A stretch of DNA of 64,000 nt from Sepioteuthis lessoniana (GCA_963585895.1 OY757947.1:32639811-32703810), one strand, 5' to 3'; positions 38,970 through 48,920 are shown, counted from the stretch's first letter. Notes: a model not told the origin generated them from the sequence alone. Numbers and translations: made by a program.

Positions 38970-39178
38970 GTCCTATTTACCCAACCCCTCCGCTCGGGCA
39001 GGATATGACACAAGGTCAAATTTTAAGCGGAGTTTAACAGGTTTTGATTCAGAGTTTTCCTTCTCCTAGACTAGTTGCCTAACCAAGGCTGAAGAACCTA
39101 GTCTGCCCTACTATTTACCCATAGCTGGAGGGAGAATAATTGGATTCATACCTTTCCCAAGGGTATTTGCCCTAAAGT
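38970..39178 (-). mobile_element. SINE-A 3' two thirds
   Basis: 3' terminus at the left (CCTATTTACCCAACCCCTCC), then CTTCTCCTAGACTAGTTGCC, CCATAGCTGGAGGGAGAATA and TTCCCAAGGGTATTTGCCC. The tRNA-like head is missing, so it is 5'-truncated. Confidence 0.85.
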
Positions 39179-39420
39179 GGAAGCAGGACAGAGAAGAGAG
39201 TCGACAGAAGTCAGAAAGACGACTGCTAAGACCTGTTGACCTACAGAGGCCGGGTTAAATAACGCAAGAAGATGTCAGTATTACAAGTGGCTTTGTGACA
39301 ATTTTCGCTCGCGTTAGCTCACATAATGCACAGTGTCACAGACTTATCCTTTCTTTTGGTTGGAGCTAGCCCAATTCTGTGTTTGTTTGTTTGCTCGATT
39401 TCTCCAAAAACTGTCCATAT
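39179..39420 (+). repeat. Family I copy (LTR-like?)
   Basis: GTTAGCTCACATAATGCACA, GTGTCACAGACTTATCCTTT and TGTTTGTTTGTTTGCTCGAT correspond in order to 51238-51330. Possibly a piece of an LTR. No coding. Confidence 0.45.
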
Positions 39421-40250
39421 TTTTCTCATGTTTTAGATTTGATATTGTTGAGAACCAGAGCATTATAAACCTTAGCCGTTATAGAAGTAATGGTTATGTG
39501 TAGTTCTGGATGATTCCGAGGTCACCTTTCTTTGGAAAGACGAGCATTATTTCCATCTTTTTGTTATATTTTGTTTACAAACAGCGTTGCTTAATCGAAG
39601 AAGTATCGCATCAAATTGCCTTCTCTTCCTTACTTCCGAAGGTCGCCGCATGCAACTTTTCTGCCTTTAATTTTTTTCACTACTACGTCAAGATCTTCCG
39701 GTATAAACTGTCTTAGTTTGATGTCGAGTGGTCAAAATTAAGTAAAAGTGATTGTAATTATCAAAAGACGACATCTTTTTTAATAGAACTAAATCTAGTC
39801 AGAAATTTGGCTCAGATCCTGCTCGAACATTAAAGCCGCTGGACAAACAACGAAGACCACATAGATATATAAAGATATGATTTATATTTTCATTCTTCGA
39901 CGGCGACGTTTATGTGAAGTAGGAATACAGTCAGAGAGAGTTCGTACATATCTTTCTTCTGTGGCGGGGACCCTTTGTGTGCATTAGAGTGACGGTCGGA
40001 GAACACACACGGGGGAGCTGATGGGTTTGCTTGAGTGACCACCGGGTCTCTCCCTCTGTCCAAAATTACTGATTTTATATTTTCTTTCAACTCCCGCTCG
40101 GAAATATGAGCATGACTCTTCACCCACGTATTTTCTGTTTATGGTTGGTATTGGAACTTACATACTTCTTTTTTTTTCGAAGCACGTGTACAACATAGGT
40201 TTATAAAAGTAGGAATGAAATGACAAAATTATATACACACATATATGTAA
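39421..40250. other. No recognised gene
   Basis: Mixed-composition sequence with short frames (39510-39716 plus, 39890-40123 minus). I see no domains. Confidence 0.45.
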
Positions 40251-40254
40251 CATC

Positions 40255-40478
40255 TGTCCCCAAGTTCACTCTTCAACCATCAGAAGAGCCCTTGTGAAAG
40301 ATGGCCTTCATGGTCGAGGGACAAGAAGGAAACCTTATCTTAGACAAGGAAACAAACAAACGTGAGATGATATTGCCAAAGAACACAAGAAAGGGATCGG
40401 TGGACAAGTGTAGAATTTATTATGGAGTGATGAATGAAAATTTGAAATGTTCAGTTCAAGGAGAAGATAATATGTAAG
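40255..40478 (+). pseudogene. Tc1-like transposase relic, N-terminal side
   Basis: The plus strand, with shifts, reads VRRALVKDGLHGRGTRRKP-type sequence (AGAAGAGCCCTTGTGAAAGA, GGCCTTCATGGTCGAGGGAC). It then gives SDE, a stop, KFEMFSSRRR: the first catalytic block of Tc1 transposases (SDESKFxxF). A SINE-A interrupts it at 40479, right after this block. Confidence 0.7.
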
Positions 40479-40754
40479 TAATAGTTATCATCGCAGGATA
40501 TGGACACTGCGACACGAGTTCAAATCCTGGACCTGACTGATTGAATTTCACATAGCACTAATACCCTTGGGAAAGGTATGAATCCAATTATTCTCCCTCC
40601 AGCTATGGGTAAATAGTAGGGCAGACTACGTTCTTCAGCCTTGGTGAGGCAACTAGTCTAGGAGAAGGAAAACTGTGAATTCAAACCTGTTAAACTCCGC
40701 TTAAAAATTGACCTTGTGTCATATCCTGCCCGAGCGTAGGGGTTGGTAAATATT
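40479..40754 (+). mobile_element. SINE-A nested in Tc1-like relic
   Basis: 5'-shortened head (TAATAGTTATCATCGCAGGA), B box GAGTTCAAATCCTGGACC, full central domain and tail GTAGGGGTTGGTAAAT. ATATGTAAG at 40470-40478 is repeated at 40755-40763, and the host frame reads straight across once the SINE and one copy of the repeat are taken away. Confidence 0.88.
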
Positions 40755-41215
40755 ATATGTAAGAAGAAGGGTTGGAGAGCAGATGGAAGATGTGTGCTTG
40801 AAGCCTACAGATAAACATGGAGAAAATTTAATTACAAATGAATTGATGGAATAATAAAGGTTGAGAATATAGTCAAATTCTTTTTAGCACCCGATTGGTA
40901 GTGGTTTCATTTGCCTGCAGGATGACGATACCAAGCTACTGCACAAGAAGTAAAATGCTATTTAGTGCGAAAGGAACAATCTGGGGATGTTAAAGTTATG
41001 AAAAGGCCTCCTCAAAGTCCACATTCGAATATCATCGCGTCTTTGTGAGATTATTCGGAAAAAAAAGGCTGAATAGCAGCCAAAATCAAAAGAACATATG
41101 TGGCATATACTTATGGATTATATTAATAAATTACAATTTAGCATCCAAAAAAGAAAAAATGCTGTTCAAACTGAAAAGGATGTACAAGAATATTTATGAT
41201 TTTTAAGTTATTAAA
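40755..41215 (+). pseudogene. Tc1-like transposase relic, C-terminal side
   Basis: YVRRRVGEQMEDVCLKPTD, HGENL, then CQDDDTKLLHKK, CYLVRKEQSGDVKVMKRPP, QSPHSNIIASL, stop, DYSEK, KSKEHMWHILMDYINKLQF in shifting frames. The order matches the Tc1 family. Second catalytic D is in QDDDTK (usually QDNDPKH). The third acidic residue, normally E in NPIENLW or NIIEHLW, is lost (NIIASL). Inactive on several counts. Confidence 0.75.
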
Positions 41216-41264
41216 TGTGATAAAAATCAAATTCATATCAATTACTTATTATATTCATATGAAC

Positions 41265-41450
41265 GAAAGTTGATGGACGAGGAGAGACTATCCAAATGAC
41301 AGCATTACTGAGGACAGCCAGAATACTGAGAAAAGTCCTGGAGACTTGAGGAAAATTGCTCTCACTCAAACCCCAGTGAAAAACCATCAGCTAATACTGA
41401 TGTGAAAAATTCTAAAGGAGAAAATAATAATAATAATAATAATAATACCA
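41265..41450 (+). mobile_element. REL-LINE 3' end
   Basis: GTTGATGGACGAGGAGAGAC, CCAGAATACTGAGAAAAGTC, CTGGAGACTTGAGGAAAATT, AACCATCAGCTAATACTGAT and the (AAT)n tail. Only the last 180 or so bases. Confidence 0.8.
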
Positions 41451-42178
41451 GAAAACCTGGACCTGGCTAAGAAAAGGAAACCTTAAGAGAGAAACAGAAT
41501 CCCTCCTAATAGCAGCACATGACAACGCCATAAGAACCAATCATATCAAGCGAGAATAGATAAGACTCAACAAAATAGCAAATGTAGGCTATGCTGAGAC
41601 GGAGAAGAAACGATCAATTACATAATAATCGAATGTAGCAAATTAGCACAGATAAGACACGCCTGGGTCGGAAAGGGGACCCACGGGGAAATGTGAAATG
41701 AATTTAAATTTGACCATACAAACAAATGGTATTTGCACAACCCAGCAGCTGTCCTTGAAAATGACATACATAAATTCCTATGTGACCTTGACATACAGAC
41801 GGATCACCTAATCTCGGCCAGAAAACCAGTCCTTATATTAATCAACAAAAAAAAGAGAGAATTTGCAAAATTGTCGACTTTGTCGTCCCGGCTGACCACA
41901 GAATAAAACTGAAAGAACGTGAAAAGAAGGATAAGTACCTCGACCTTACAAGAGAATTGAAAAAGCTGTGGAACATGAAAGTGACGATTGTACCAATTGT
42001 TTTTGGTGTTTTTGGCACTGTAACTAAATGATTATTAAAGGGCCTGCAGGATTTGGAAGTTGGTGGACGAGTGGAGACTATCCAAGTGACTGTATTATTG
42101 AGAACGACCAGAATACTGAGGAAAGTCCTGGAGACTTGAGGAGACTTGCGGTTACTCGAACTCTAGTTGGACACTAAT
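41451..42178 (+). mobile_element. REL-LINE C-terminal region with restriction-like endonuclease signature
   Basis: In order: TWTWLRKGNLKRETES-like sequence, a knuckle with CRLC...ETINYIIIECSKLAQ, FKFDHTNKWYLHNPAAVLE, QTDHLISARKP. A frameshift follows near 41850, then KIVDFVVPADHRIKLKERE, KKDKYLDLTRELKKLWNMK, VTIVPIVFGVFGTVTK and a stop at 42028. The RP(D) ... (V)DF.VP ... K..KY..L pattern is that of the restriction-like endonuclease at the C-terminus of R2/R4/NeSL-type LINEs. The catalytic D of RPD is V here. It starts immediately after another copy's AAT tail. Confidence 0.75.
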
Positions 42179-43792
42179 AAAGGTCGGTTTCCTGACCTTG
42201 AAATACTAAAAATACACCAGAAACTTGATAATGAACAAGATAGTACTACAATATCAGACACACCAAGTATTAACAAACAAAAGCAGTCTAACCGAAATGA
42301 ACCACCAACTTCGGAAAATAGAAACGCTACACAACCAAGCAATAAGCAATCAAACAACACAGTGCAAACACGAACATGTAAATCCATAAAATTCAAAGAG
42401 AATTATGAATGGAGAAAAGACTACCTTACCATTACTAAGAAACATAGAATGGAGAACAGTCAACATGGAAACGGAAAAAATAAATCTAGTACGAACTTAT
42501 ATATCAACAAGTATAACCGAATTAAATGAACTTATCTACGCAGGGGCGAAATCATTTCGTGAAAAAACACGAAGAAAAATCAAAGTCAGGATAGGAAATT
42601 CGACTGGAAATGCTGATAAAAATAGGCTAAAATGATAAAACAAAGGAAAGATGCTGGAACGTGTAGAGACAAAAAGGAAAAGGCAACACAAGAAAAAATA
42701 ACAATACAACCTGAGGAAATAAACCAGAAAGTTCTGGCAAAAGAAAGATTAAAAAGATATCGAGAAAATATAAAACAATGTAGACGAAACAGGACATTCC
42801 AAAACAATGAAAGAAAATTCTACCAACAAATGTGGCGGGCGAGACTACGAAAATATACCAACAACCGGATACAAGAAAAACCGAATAATTTTAGACTAAA
42901 ATATTGCAACCAAGAGAACATAACAAAAAAGCCGAATGGATAAATAACATGACAAAAAAATTTGAAGGAATCGAAGAAGGTCCGAAAGCAGAAATACACA
43001 TAGATTTACTCAAAACAACATTAAAAATATCAATTTGGAAAACGCCAGGACATGATGAAATACATGGATTCTGGTTCAAGAAATTCATCTCCATTCAGGA
43101 CAAACTACCACTGGAAATAAACAAATGCCTACTCAGAGCACACGTACCTGAATAAATGACCAAAGGAAAGACCGTATTGATCCAGAATGACCCGCCCCGA
43201 AAGGAACTGCACTAAAATAACTAATGACCCATAACATGCCTACCGATGATGTGGAAAATATTAATAGCAAAAAATAAAAGAGGAGATTTACTATTCATTA
43301 AAAAGCCTCGGATTGTTTCCTGGGGAACAGAAAGGATGACGCAAAGGATCCAGAGGCACAGCAGAGTTTCTGAGATAGTTCAGCACATCCTCAAAACCAG
43401 ATAGAAAAGTCTAGCTATGGCAACAAAATAACTATATGTTATGGTTCCGCAAAACCAGATAGAAAAGTCTAGCTATTGACAACAAAATAACCATATGTTA
43501 TGGTTCCGCAAAGCTGAATAATAAACTGTTTCAAAATGTACAAAATATCTCAGAAGTCATAAGTCATAAACTTTATCGAGAAAACCATCAAAACCTGGAG
43601 AGTGGAATTGATAACAGGAGGAAAAAGCTTAGCTGAAACAAAGATCTAACGAAGTATATAATTTAAGGAAATGCATCATCACCGTTACTTTTCATAATTG
43701 CCACAATGCCATCTAACGACATATCCAAAAAATACACAGCCGGATACAAACTTAGTATATCGCAGGAAAAGTTCAATCACTTAACGTACATC
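42179..43792 (+). mobile_element. REL-LINE 5' part: N-terminus and RT up to the active-site motif
   Basis: Open pieces in succession: DTNKGRFPDLEILKIHQKL (42167), LPLLRNIEWRTVNMETEKI, ELIYAGAKSFREKTRRKIK, KQRKDAGTCRDKKEKATQE, ERLKRYRENIKQCRRNRTF. The RT then starts with SIWKTPGHDEIHGFWFKKF, LTCLPMMWKIL-like sequence and later GNASSPLLFIIATMP (RT motif B). It ends in EKFNHLTY, where an RTE-LINE is inserted. A 58-bp tandem duplication (43393-43509) damages motif A. The element carries several stops. Confidence 0.75.
43393..43509 (+). repeat. 58-bp tandem duplication in RT region
   Basis: AACCAGATAGAAAAGTCTAG, CTATGGCAACAAAATAACTA and TATGTTATGGTTCCGC occur twice in succession with small differences. 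The repeated part codes for the segment around RT motif A (Y-x-M-V-P-Q). Confidence 0.88.
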
Positions 43793-44430
43793 ATCATCAT
43801 CATCATCATCATGTCGTACTGGTAGCACGGATATCCCTGACCCTCTCTTGCCACTCCTCCCTATCGTTCATCGCATCAGGCAGGTCTTCTGGACAACATC
43901 CCGTATCCTCACATAGCTGCTGAATGTATGTTCGTGCTGGTCGTCCTGCTTTTGCACGGCCATATGTGGGGGTCCATAAGAGTACATCTCTTATGAGTTC
44001 GTCCCTGCTTCTCCAGCAGTGTCCTGCATATCTGGTTCGTCTAACTTGAATAGTTTTCGTGATAGGGGGCAGGTGGCCGTACAGTTGGTGTCTTGTGAGG
44101 TGTTGCCGCCAGGACTTGTTCAATATTGCTCGCAGCATTCTTGTGTAATTGCCGTCTAGCTCCTTCTCCAGCCGTTTTGTTAGAGTCCATGTAGTGCACC
44201 CATATAGCAGTATCGATACGACCGCTGCCTAGAAGAAACTGCGTTTCATTTTATCGGTTAGGTCTGATTTCCATATAATCGATAGCCTATTGATAGCTGT
44301 CCATGCTTTTGTTAACCTCGTGTCGATGTCCTTTTCGGTTGATGTGACGCTGTTTCCTAGGTAAGTGAATCTGTCTACTAGTTTAAGAGGGGTTCCGTCT
44401 AAAGTGGAGATGTCCCCCGTTTGATTATAG
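43793..44430 (-). mobile_element. RTE-LINE inserted in REL-LINE
   Basis: The minus strand gives CYNQTGDISTLDGTPLKLV, DRFTYLGNSVTSTEKDID, TRLTKAWTAINRLSIIW, KSDLTDKMKRSFF, then an in-frame stop. A second open piece (44138-43809) follows: MLRAILNKSWRQHLTRHQL, YGHLPPITKTIQVRRTRYA, GHCWRSRDELIRDVLLWTP, RTYIQQLCEDTGCCPEDLP, RERVRDIRATSTT. Its tail (ATGATGATGATGATG) is at the left. The insertion splits the REL-LINE between the codons for L-T-Y and D-I-K-L-F. Confidence 0.88.
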
Positions 44431-45498
44431 CACATGACATCAAACTATTTGCAAAAAATGAAAAGGAACTGGAAACACCCAGTGAGAGTGTGCAGTCAGG
44501 ACATAGGGATGGAATTTGGCATTTGAAATGTACTATGCTAATAATGAAAAGCTGCAAACGACACCTGGCGGAGGAATGGAACACTCAAATCAAGACAAGA
44601 TTAGAACGCTCGGAGAAAAGGAACCGTACAAATACTTGGGCATCTTGGAAGCTGACTCCATTAAACAAGTGGAAATGAAAGAAAAAATTAAGAAAGAATA
44701 TATCTGGAGAACCAGAAAACTACTCGAGACAAAACTATGTTACAGAAATCTTATGAAAGGAATAAATACCTAGGCTTTACCCCTCGTTAGATATTCGGGA
44801 CCCTTTCTCAAGTGCACCAGAGAAGAACTTAAGCAAATGGAACAAAGAACAAAGAACAAGAAAACTAATGACCATGCATAAGGCATTACATCTCAGAGAT
44901 GACGTTGACAGACTATATGTATCTAAAAAGGAGGAAGGAAGAGGACTTACTAGCATTGAAGACAGTGTTGACTGATCAATACAAAGACGCAGAAAAGCAC
45001 GAAGGAATACTGATTTCAGCCACCAGAAACGATACAAACAACATGACGAAGAACAGAATGAAAATAACTAGAAAACAATTATGTGAAGAAAAACAACCCG
45101 GTCGGTGTTTTAAATGACTAATAAGCAACATTTCACATGAGAAAACGTGGACATGGCTAAGCAAAGAAAACCTTAAGAGAGAAACAGAATCTCTCCAAAG
45201 AGCTGCACAAAACAACGCCATAAGCACCGATCAAATAAAAGTGAGAATAGATGAGACGCAACAAAATAGCAAATGTGATTATGTGATGATAGAGACGTAA
45301 GCGAATGAAGCCAATTAGCACTCAAGAGGACAAGACACAAATGTTTAGGCAAGGTGATCCACTGGGGGAGATGTGCAAGAAATTTAGATTTGACCATAGG
45401 AACAAATGGTATATGCTCAATCAAGCATCTATCCTAGAGAATGGCACACATAAATTCATATAGGATTTAACACACAAACAGATCACCTAATCTCGGCC
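44431..45498 (+). mobile_element. REL-LINE 3' part: RT thumb to knuckle
   Basis: DIKLFAKNEKELETPSESV, CTMLIMKSCKRHLAEE then KIRTLGEKEPYKYLGILEA, DSIKQVEMKEKIKKEYIWR, TRKLLETKLCYRNLMKGIN, YSGPFLKCTREELKQMEQR-like sequence, LHLRDDVDRLYVSKKEEG, EKHEGILISATRNDT and RKQLCEEKQPGRC. It continues to the ISHEKTWTWLSKENLKRET zone and the knuckle. It ends abruptly at TCTCGGCCAG against a SINE-B 3' piece, without its own tail. Confidence 0.78.
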
Positions 45499-45504
45499 AG
45501 GCGA

Positions 45505-45640
45505 CATGCTATTAAACAAAGAAATCAAAGCCCCTTATACGCCAGCTATAGGCTAAATGTTACCACAGCACTTCTTCTAGTAGGGTCGATTTGGCATTAA
45601 ATAACCCACGAAAGTTAATGTACCATTAAGTAGAGAAACT
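45505..45640 (+). mobile_element. SINE-B 3' pieces
   Basis: GCTATTAAACAAAGAAATCA is a SINE-B terminus, directly followed by a second, longer 3' piece (CCAGCTATAGGCTAAATGTT, GATTTGGCATTAAATAACCC, TACCATTAAGTAGAGAAACT). Two truncated ends in tandem. Confidence 0.7.
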
Positions 45641-45669
45641 AAACCATTTTTATCATTAAGGGTTTTCGG

Positions 45670-45985
45670 ACTATTATCTTCATCCTGCTGTACACATAGC
45701 GTAACATAGTGGTTGCAGGTTCAATCCTGACTACAGGCGAGTGACAATACAGAAGTACTTAACACTTGTACCCGGTTATCGCTAACGGAATTAAAACTGG
45801 TGACCTCTGTGGATTTAATAAAGGACGTAGTTCGAAGTTCCGTATAGGTTCCCGAGTTCGACAAACACCTGAAGAAGACCGGGGGGACATTTCGGCCGAA
45901 ACGCTGTGAAAAAAGCAATAAAAATGAAGACAATAGTCCAAAAACCCTTCCTGATAAAAATCATCAAGTTTCATCACAAAAATTT
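45670..45985 (+). mobile_element. SINE-J, plus orientation
   Basis: Head GTAACATAGTGGTTGCAGGT with GGTTCAATCCTGACTACAGG (B box exact; most of the A-to-B spacing deleted). ACCCGGTTATCGCTAACGGA, TTAATAAAGGACGTAGTTCG, the core CTGAAGA ... GAAACG at 45869-45903, and the end AGTCCAAAAACCCTTCCTGA with TAAAAATCATCAAG follow. Confidence 0.7.
45869..45903 (+). ncRNA. Hammerhead-like core in SINE-J
   Basis: CTGAAGA, then AGACCG...CGGCC with a loop, then GAAACG. It has the CUGANGA and GAAA blocks on either side of a pairable stem. Equivalent positions in other copies: 6363-6396 (CTGAAAA, core broken), 6695-6727 and 28126-28159. Self-cleavage is a hypothesis; stem I and III pairing were not established. 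Confidence 0.4.
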
Positions 45986-46154
45986 AGACGACTAAACTAA
46001 ACCCTCCTTTTGTTTTTCGTTTGTGCATCGTTTTCTAATCATGAGGGCTCTACATTTTAGGATTAAGATATAACAACTTTGTATTCAAAAATTCAAAAAT
46101 AGATTTTGGTGATTTCAATAATTTATTCTTATTTCAATTATTAAACTCAGTGAC

Positions 46155-46535
46155 AACACTCTACTCCCCAAGCTAGGGAACCATTACAGCACGACCTGAG
46201 TTTAAACCCGGAATGACGCTGCTTGCGCTCCACTTTGCACGAATGCCTTTGGGGAAGGCATGAATTCATCTCTCTCTTCACAGCAACGGGTAAAGAGTAA
46301 GACTGATAGATTCTTTAGACTTGGATTGACAACACAATTCGGAATCGAAACCAGCTTTACTCCGCTTATAAATTGACCCCGTGTCACATGGGTAAATAAT
46401 AGTACATCTGGCTTTTTTTAGACATGGTTAGGCCACCCATCTCAGAAAAAAAATTCGGATTTCAAACCAGCTGTACTCCGTTAATAAGACTGAAATTGTG
46501 TCACGTGGTTGTGAGATTAGGTAAATAGTGAGGGA
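46155..46535 (+). mobile_element. SINE-A-like copy with duplicated 3' end
   Basis: TAGGGAACCATTACAGCACG, ACCTGAGTTTAAACCCGGAA (B-box region), GCCTTTGGGGAAGGCATGAA, GAAACCAGCTTTACTCCGCT, then TCACATGGGTAAATAATAG. A second 3' half follows at 46401-46535 (CTTTTTTTAGACATGGTTAG, AAACCAGCTGTACTCCGTTA, AGATTAGGTAAATAG). A diverged relative of SINE-A. Confidence 0.6.
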
Positions 46536-47097
46536 TTTAAAATCCTTGTTGGGGATACTTTTATGATATTATTTCAAACAGTCCGCCTACGTTTTACTAT
46601 TCATCTCAATACATTCTTGGAATCCTCCACAGTCGATTAAAAATGGTAATATTTCTATAAAAGTACCTATATTAGAAAAGCAGGAATAATATTACGGAGA
46701 ACACCAGGGAAAGATTCCAATAATGAGTCGACAGGGATATTGAACTGATGGAGACTTTAAAAGTATAATATTAAATAGGCACTCCGATAGACATGTTAAT
46801 TTTTTTTATCGTTTTTTTTTTTCTTTCTTTCTTTTTTTTTTTTTTTTTTTTTTGGAAACAACCTTTACATACGCTACGATGAAGTACTGAAAAAATTAAG
46901 CAAAAATTAGATTTGGCACAAGACTCGAGCACCCAGGAAGAAATCGAAGTCTGTGGAAATGGTAACTGAGCCAATCTTTGTAACAAATACTCTCGGCGAC
47001 ACACTTTACTGTCTGGAACTAAATTGGTAGATAATATTATTTGCGTTTGTATAGTAGTCATTTCTGTTTTGATGTGACAGCAGTAAGGTTTTGCGAC
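46536..47097. other. No recognised gene; poly(T)
   Basis: Poly(T)-rich 46801-46853; otherwise unassigned. Minus frame 46771-47061 runs into poly(K) from the poly(T) and is not supported. Confidence 0.55.
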
Positions 47098-47334
47098 TTT
47101 TCGTTTCGTTTGGTTCCTTTGTTTAATGGCATATCAACCTTCGTGGGTTATTTAATGTCAAATCGATCCTTGCAGATGAACAAGAGTGGTACTATTTAAC
47201 CACAAGCTGTGGATAGGAGGTTGATACTTTTCACAAGACTATTAATCCAAAAGATAATATAATAACGTGAGTGGAGATCGAACCTGATGACCTGAGGCTG
47301 TAGTGTAGTACTTTAGCCATTATGTCACAGTGAT
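47098..47334 (-). mobile_element. SINE-B, diverged
   Basis: Tail at the left (TTTCGTTTGGTTCCTTTGTT, TAATGGCATATCAACC), a central domain with several changes (AGCTGTGGATAGGAGGTTGA) and a degraded head (CTTTAGCCATTATGTCACAG). Also has an AGATCGAACCTGATGACCTG insert in the B-box region. Confidence 0.75.
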
Positions 47335-47365
47335 TAACCAGAAAGTAATTGTTTTTATGTTATTC

Positions 47366-48745
47366 CTATAAGCATCCAATAAAATTAACGTCTCACTGAC
47401 ATGAGGCCCCATAATAGCATCCAATAAAATTAACGTCTCACTGACATGAGGCCCCATAATAGCATCCAATAAAATTAACGTCTCACTGACATGAGGCCCC
47501 ATAATAGCATCCAATCAAATTAACGTCTCACTGACATGAAGCCCCATAATAGCATACTATCAAATTAACGTCACACTGACATGAGTCCCCATAATAGCAT
47601 CCAATCAAATTAACGTCTCACTGACATGAGGCCCCATTATAGCATCCAATCAAATTAACGTCTCACTGACATGAGGCCCCATAATAGCATCCAATCAAAT
47701 TAACGTCTCACTGACATGAGGCCCCATAATAGCATCCAATCAAATTAACGTCTCACTGACATGAGGCCCCATTATAGCATCCAATCAAATTAACGTCTCA
47801 CTGACATGAGGCCCCATTATAGCATCCAATCAAATTAACGTCTCAATGACACGAGGCCCTATAATAGCATCCAATGAAATTAACGTCTCACTGACACGAG
47901 GCCCCATAATAGCATCCAATAAAATGAACGTCTCACTGACACGAGGCCCCATTATAGCATCCAATCAAATTAACGTCTCACTGACACGAGGCCCCATAAT
48001 AGCATCCAATCAAATTAACGTCTCACTGACATGAGGCCCCATAATAGCATCCAATAAAATTGACGTCTCACTGACACGAGGCCCCATAATAGCATCCAAT
48101 AAAATTAACGTCTCACTGACATGAGGCCCCATAATAGCATCCAATCAAATTAACGTCTCACTGACACGAGGCCCCATAATAGCATCCAATAAAATTAACG
48201 TCTCACTGACATGAGGCCCCATAATAGCATCCAATAAAATTAACGTCTCACTGACACGAGGCCCCATAATAGCATCCTATCAAATTAACGTCTCACTGAC
48301 ATGACGCCCCATAATAGCATCCAATCAAATTAACGTCTCACTGACACGAGGCCCCATAATAGCATCCAATCAAATTAACGTCTCACTGACATGAGGCCCC
48401 ATAATAGCATCCAATAAAATGAACGTCTCACTGACACGAGGCCCCATAATAGCATCCAATAAAATTGACGTCTCACTGACACGAGGCCCCATAATAGCAT
48501 CCAATCAAATTAACGTCTCACTGACATGAGGCCCCATAATAGCATCCAATCAAATTAACGTCTCACTGACATGAGGCCCCATAATAGCATCCAATAAAAT
48601 TAACGTCTCACTGACATGAGGCCCCATAATTGCATCCAATCAAATTAACGTCTTACTGACATGAGGCCCCATAATAGCATCCTATCAAATTAACGTCTCA
48701 CTGACATGAGGCCCCATAATAGCATCCCATCAAATTAACGTCTCA
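47366..48745 (+). repeat. 45-bp tandem array, about 30 units, no indels
   Basis: Each unit reads AGCATCCAATMAAATTAACG, TCTCACTGACAYGAGGCCCC, ATAAT. Unit starts fall every 45 bases exactly, from 47371 to 48721, so not one indel separates 30 full copies. Substitutions are few: A/C in AATMAAATT, C/T in ACAYGAG, A/T in ATWATAG. Because 45 is a multiple of 3, open 15-residue repeats arise on both strands (plus TRGPIIASNQINVSL, minus DAIMGPHVSETLILL). The C variant makes a minus-strand stop, so they are not evidence for a protein. It forms the left arm of the foldback at 48697-48920. Confidence 0.95.
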
Positions 48746-48920
48746 CAACGAAATGTAAATTTAAAAGTCTGCACGCATTATGAGAATCCTATAACGCATA
48801 ATATCACACGCTCACGAACGCGTAACAACATTCTAATAACGCGTGCAGATTTGAAAAATTACATTTCACCGTTAGACGTTAATTTGATCGGATTCTACTA
48901 TGGGGCCCCATGTCAGTGAG
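48697..48920. mobile_element. Foldback element whose arm contains the 45-bp unit
   Basis: Left arm 48697-48787 (last array unit plus CAACGAAATGTAAATTTAAA, AGTCTGCACGCATTATGAGA) is complementary over about 91 bases to the right arm 48830-48920 (ATTCTAATAACGCGTGCAGA, TTTGAAAAATTACATTTCAC, then an inverted single 45-bp unit). The loop is 42 bases. The right arm holds one unit, the left arm about thirty. No open frame; looks like a non-autonomous foldback or MITE. Confidence 0.85.

Noticed and set aside
47320-48034. Repeat protein encoded by the 45-bp units
   Set aside because: Frames exist on both strands only because 45 is a multiple of 3. The common C variant gives a TGA on the minus strand, and there is no start, signal or splice context.
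47366-48745. Regular 45-bp array as a CRISPR array
   Set aside because: No alternation of constant repeats and unique spacers: the whole 45-bp unit is repeated. The surrounding sequence is animal repeat DNA without cas genes.
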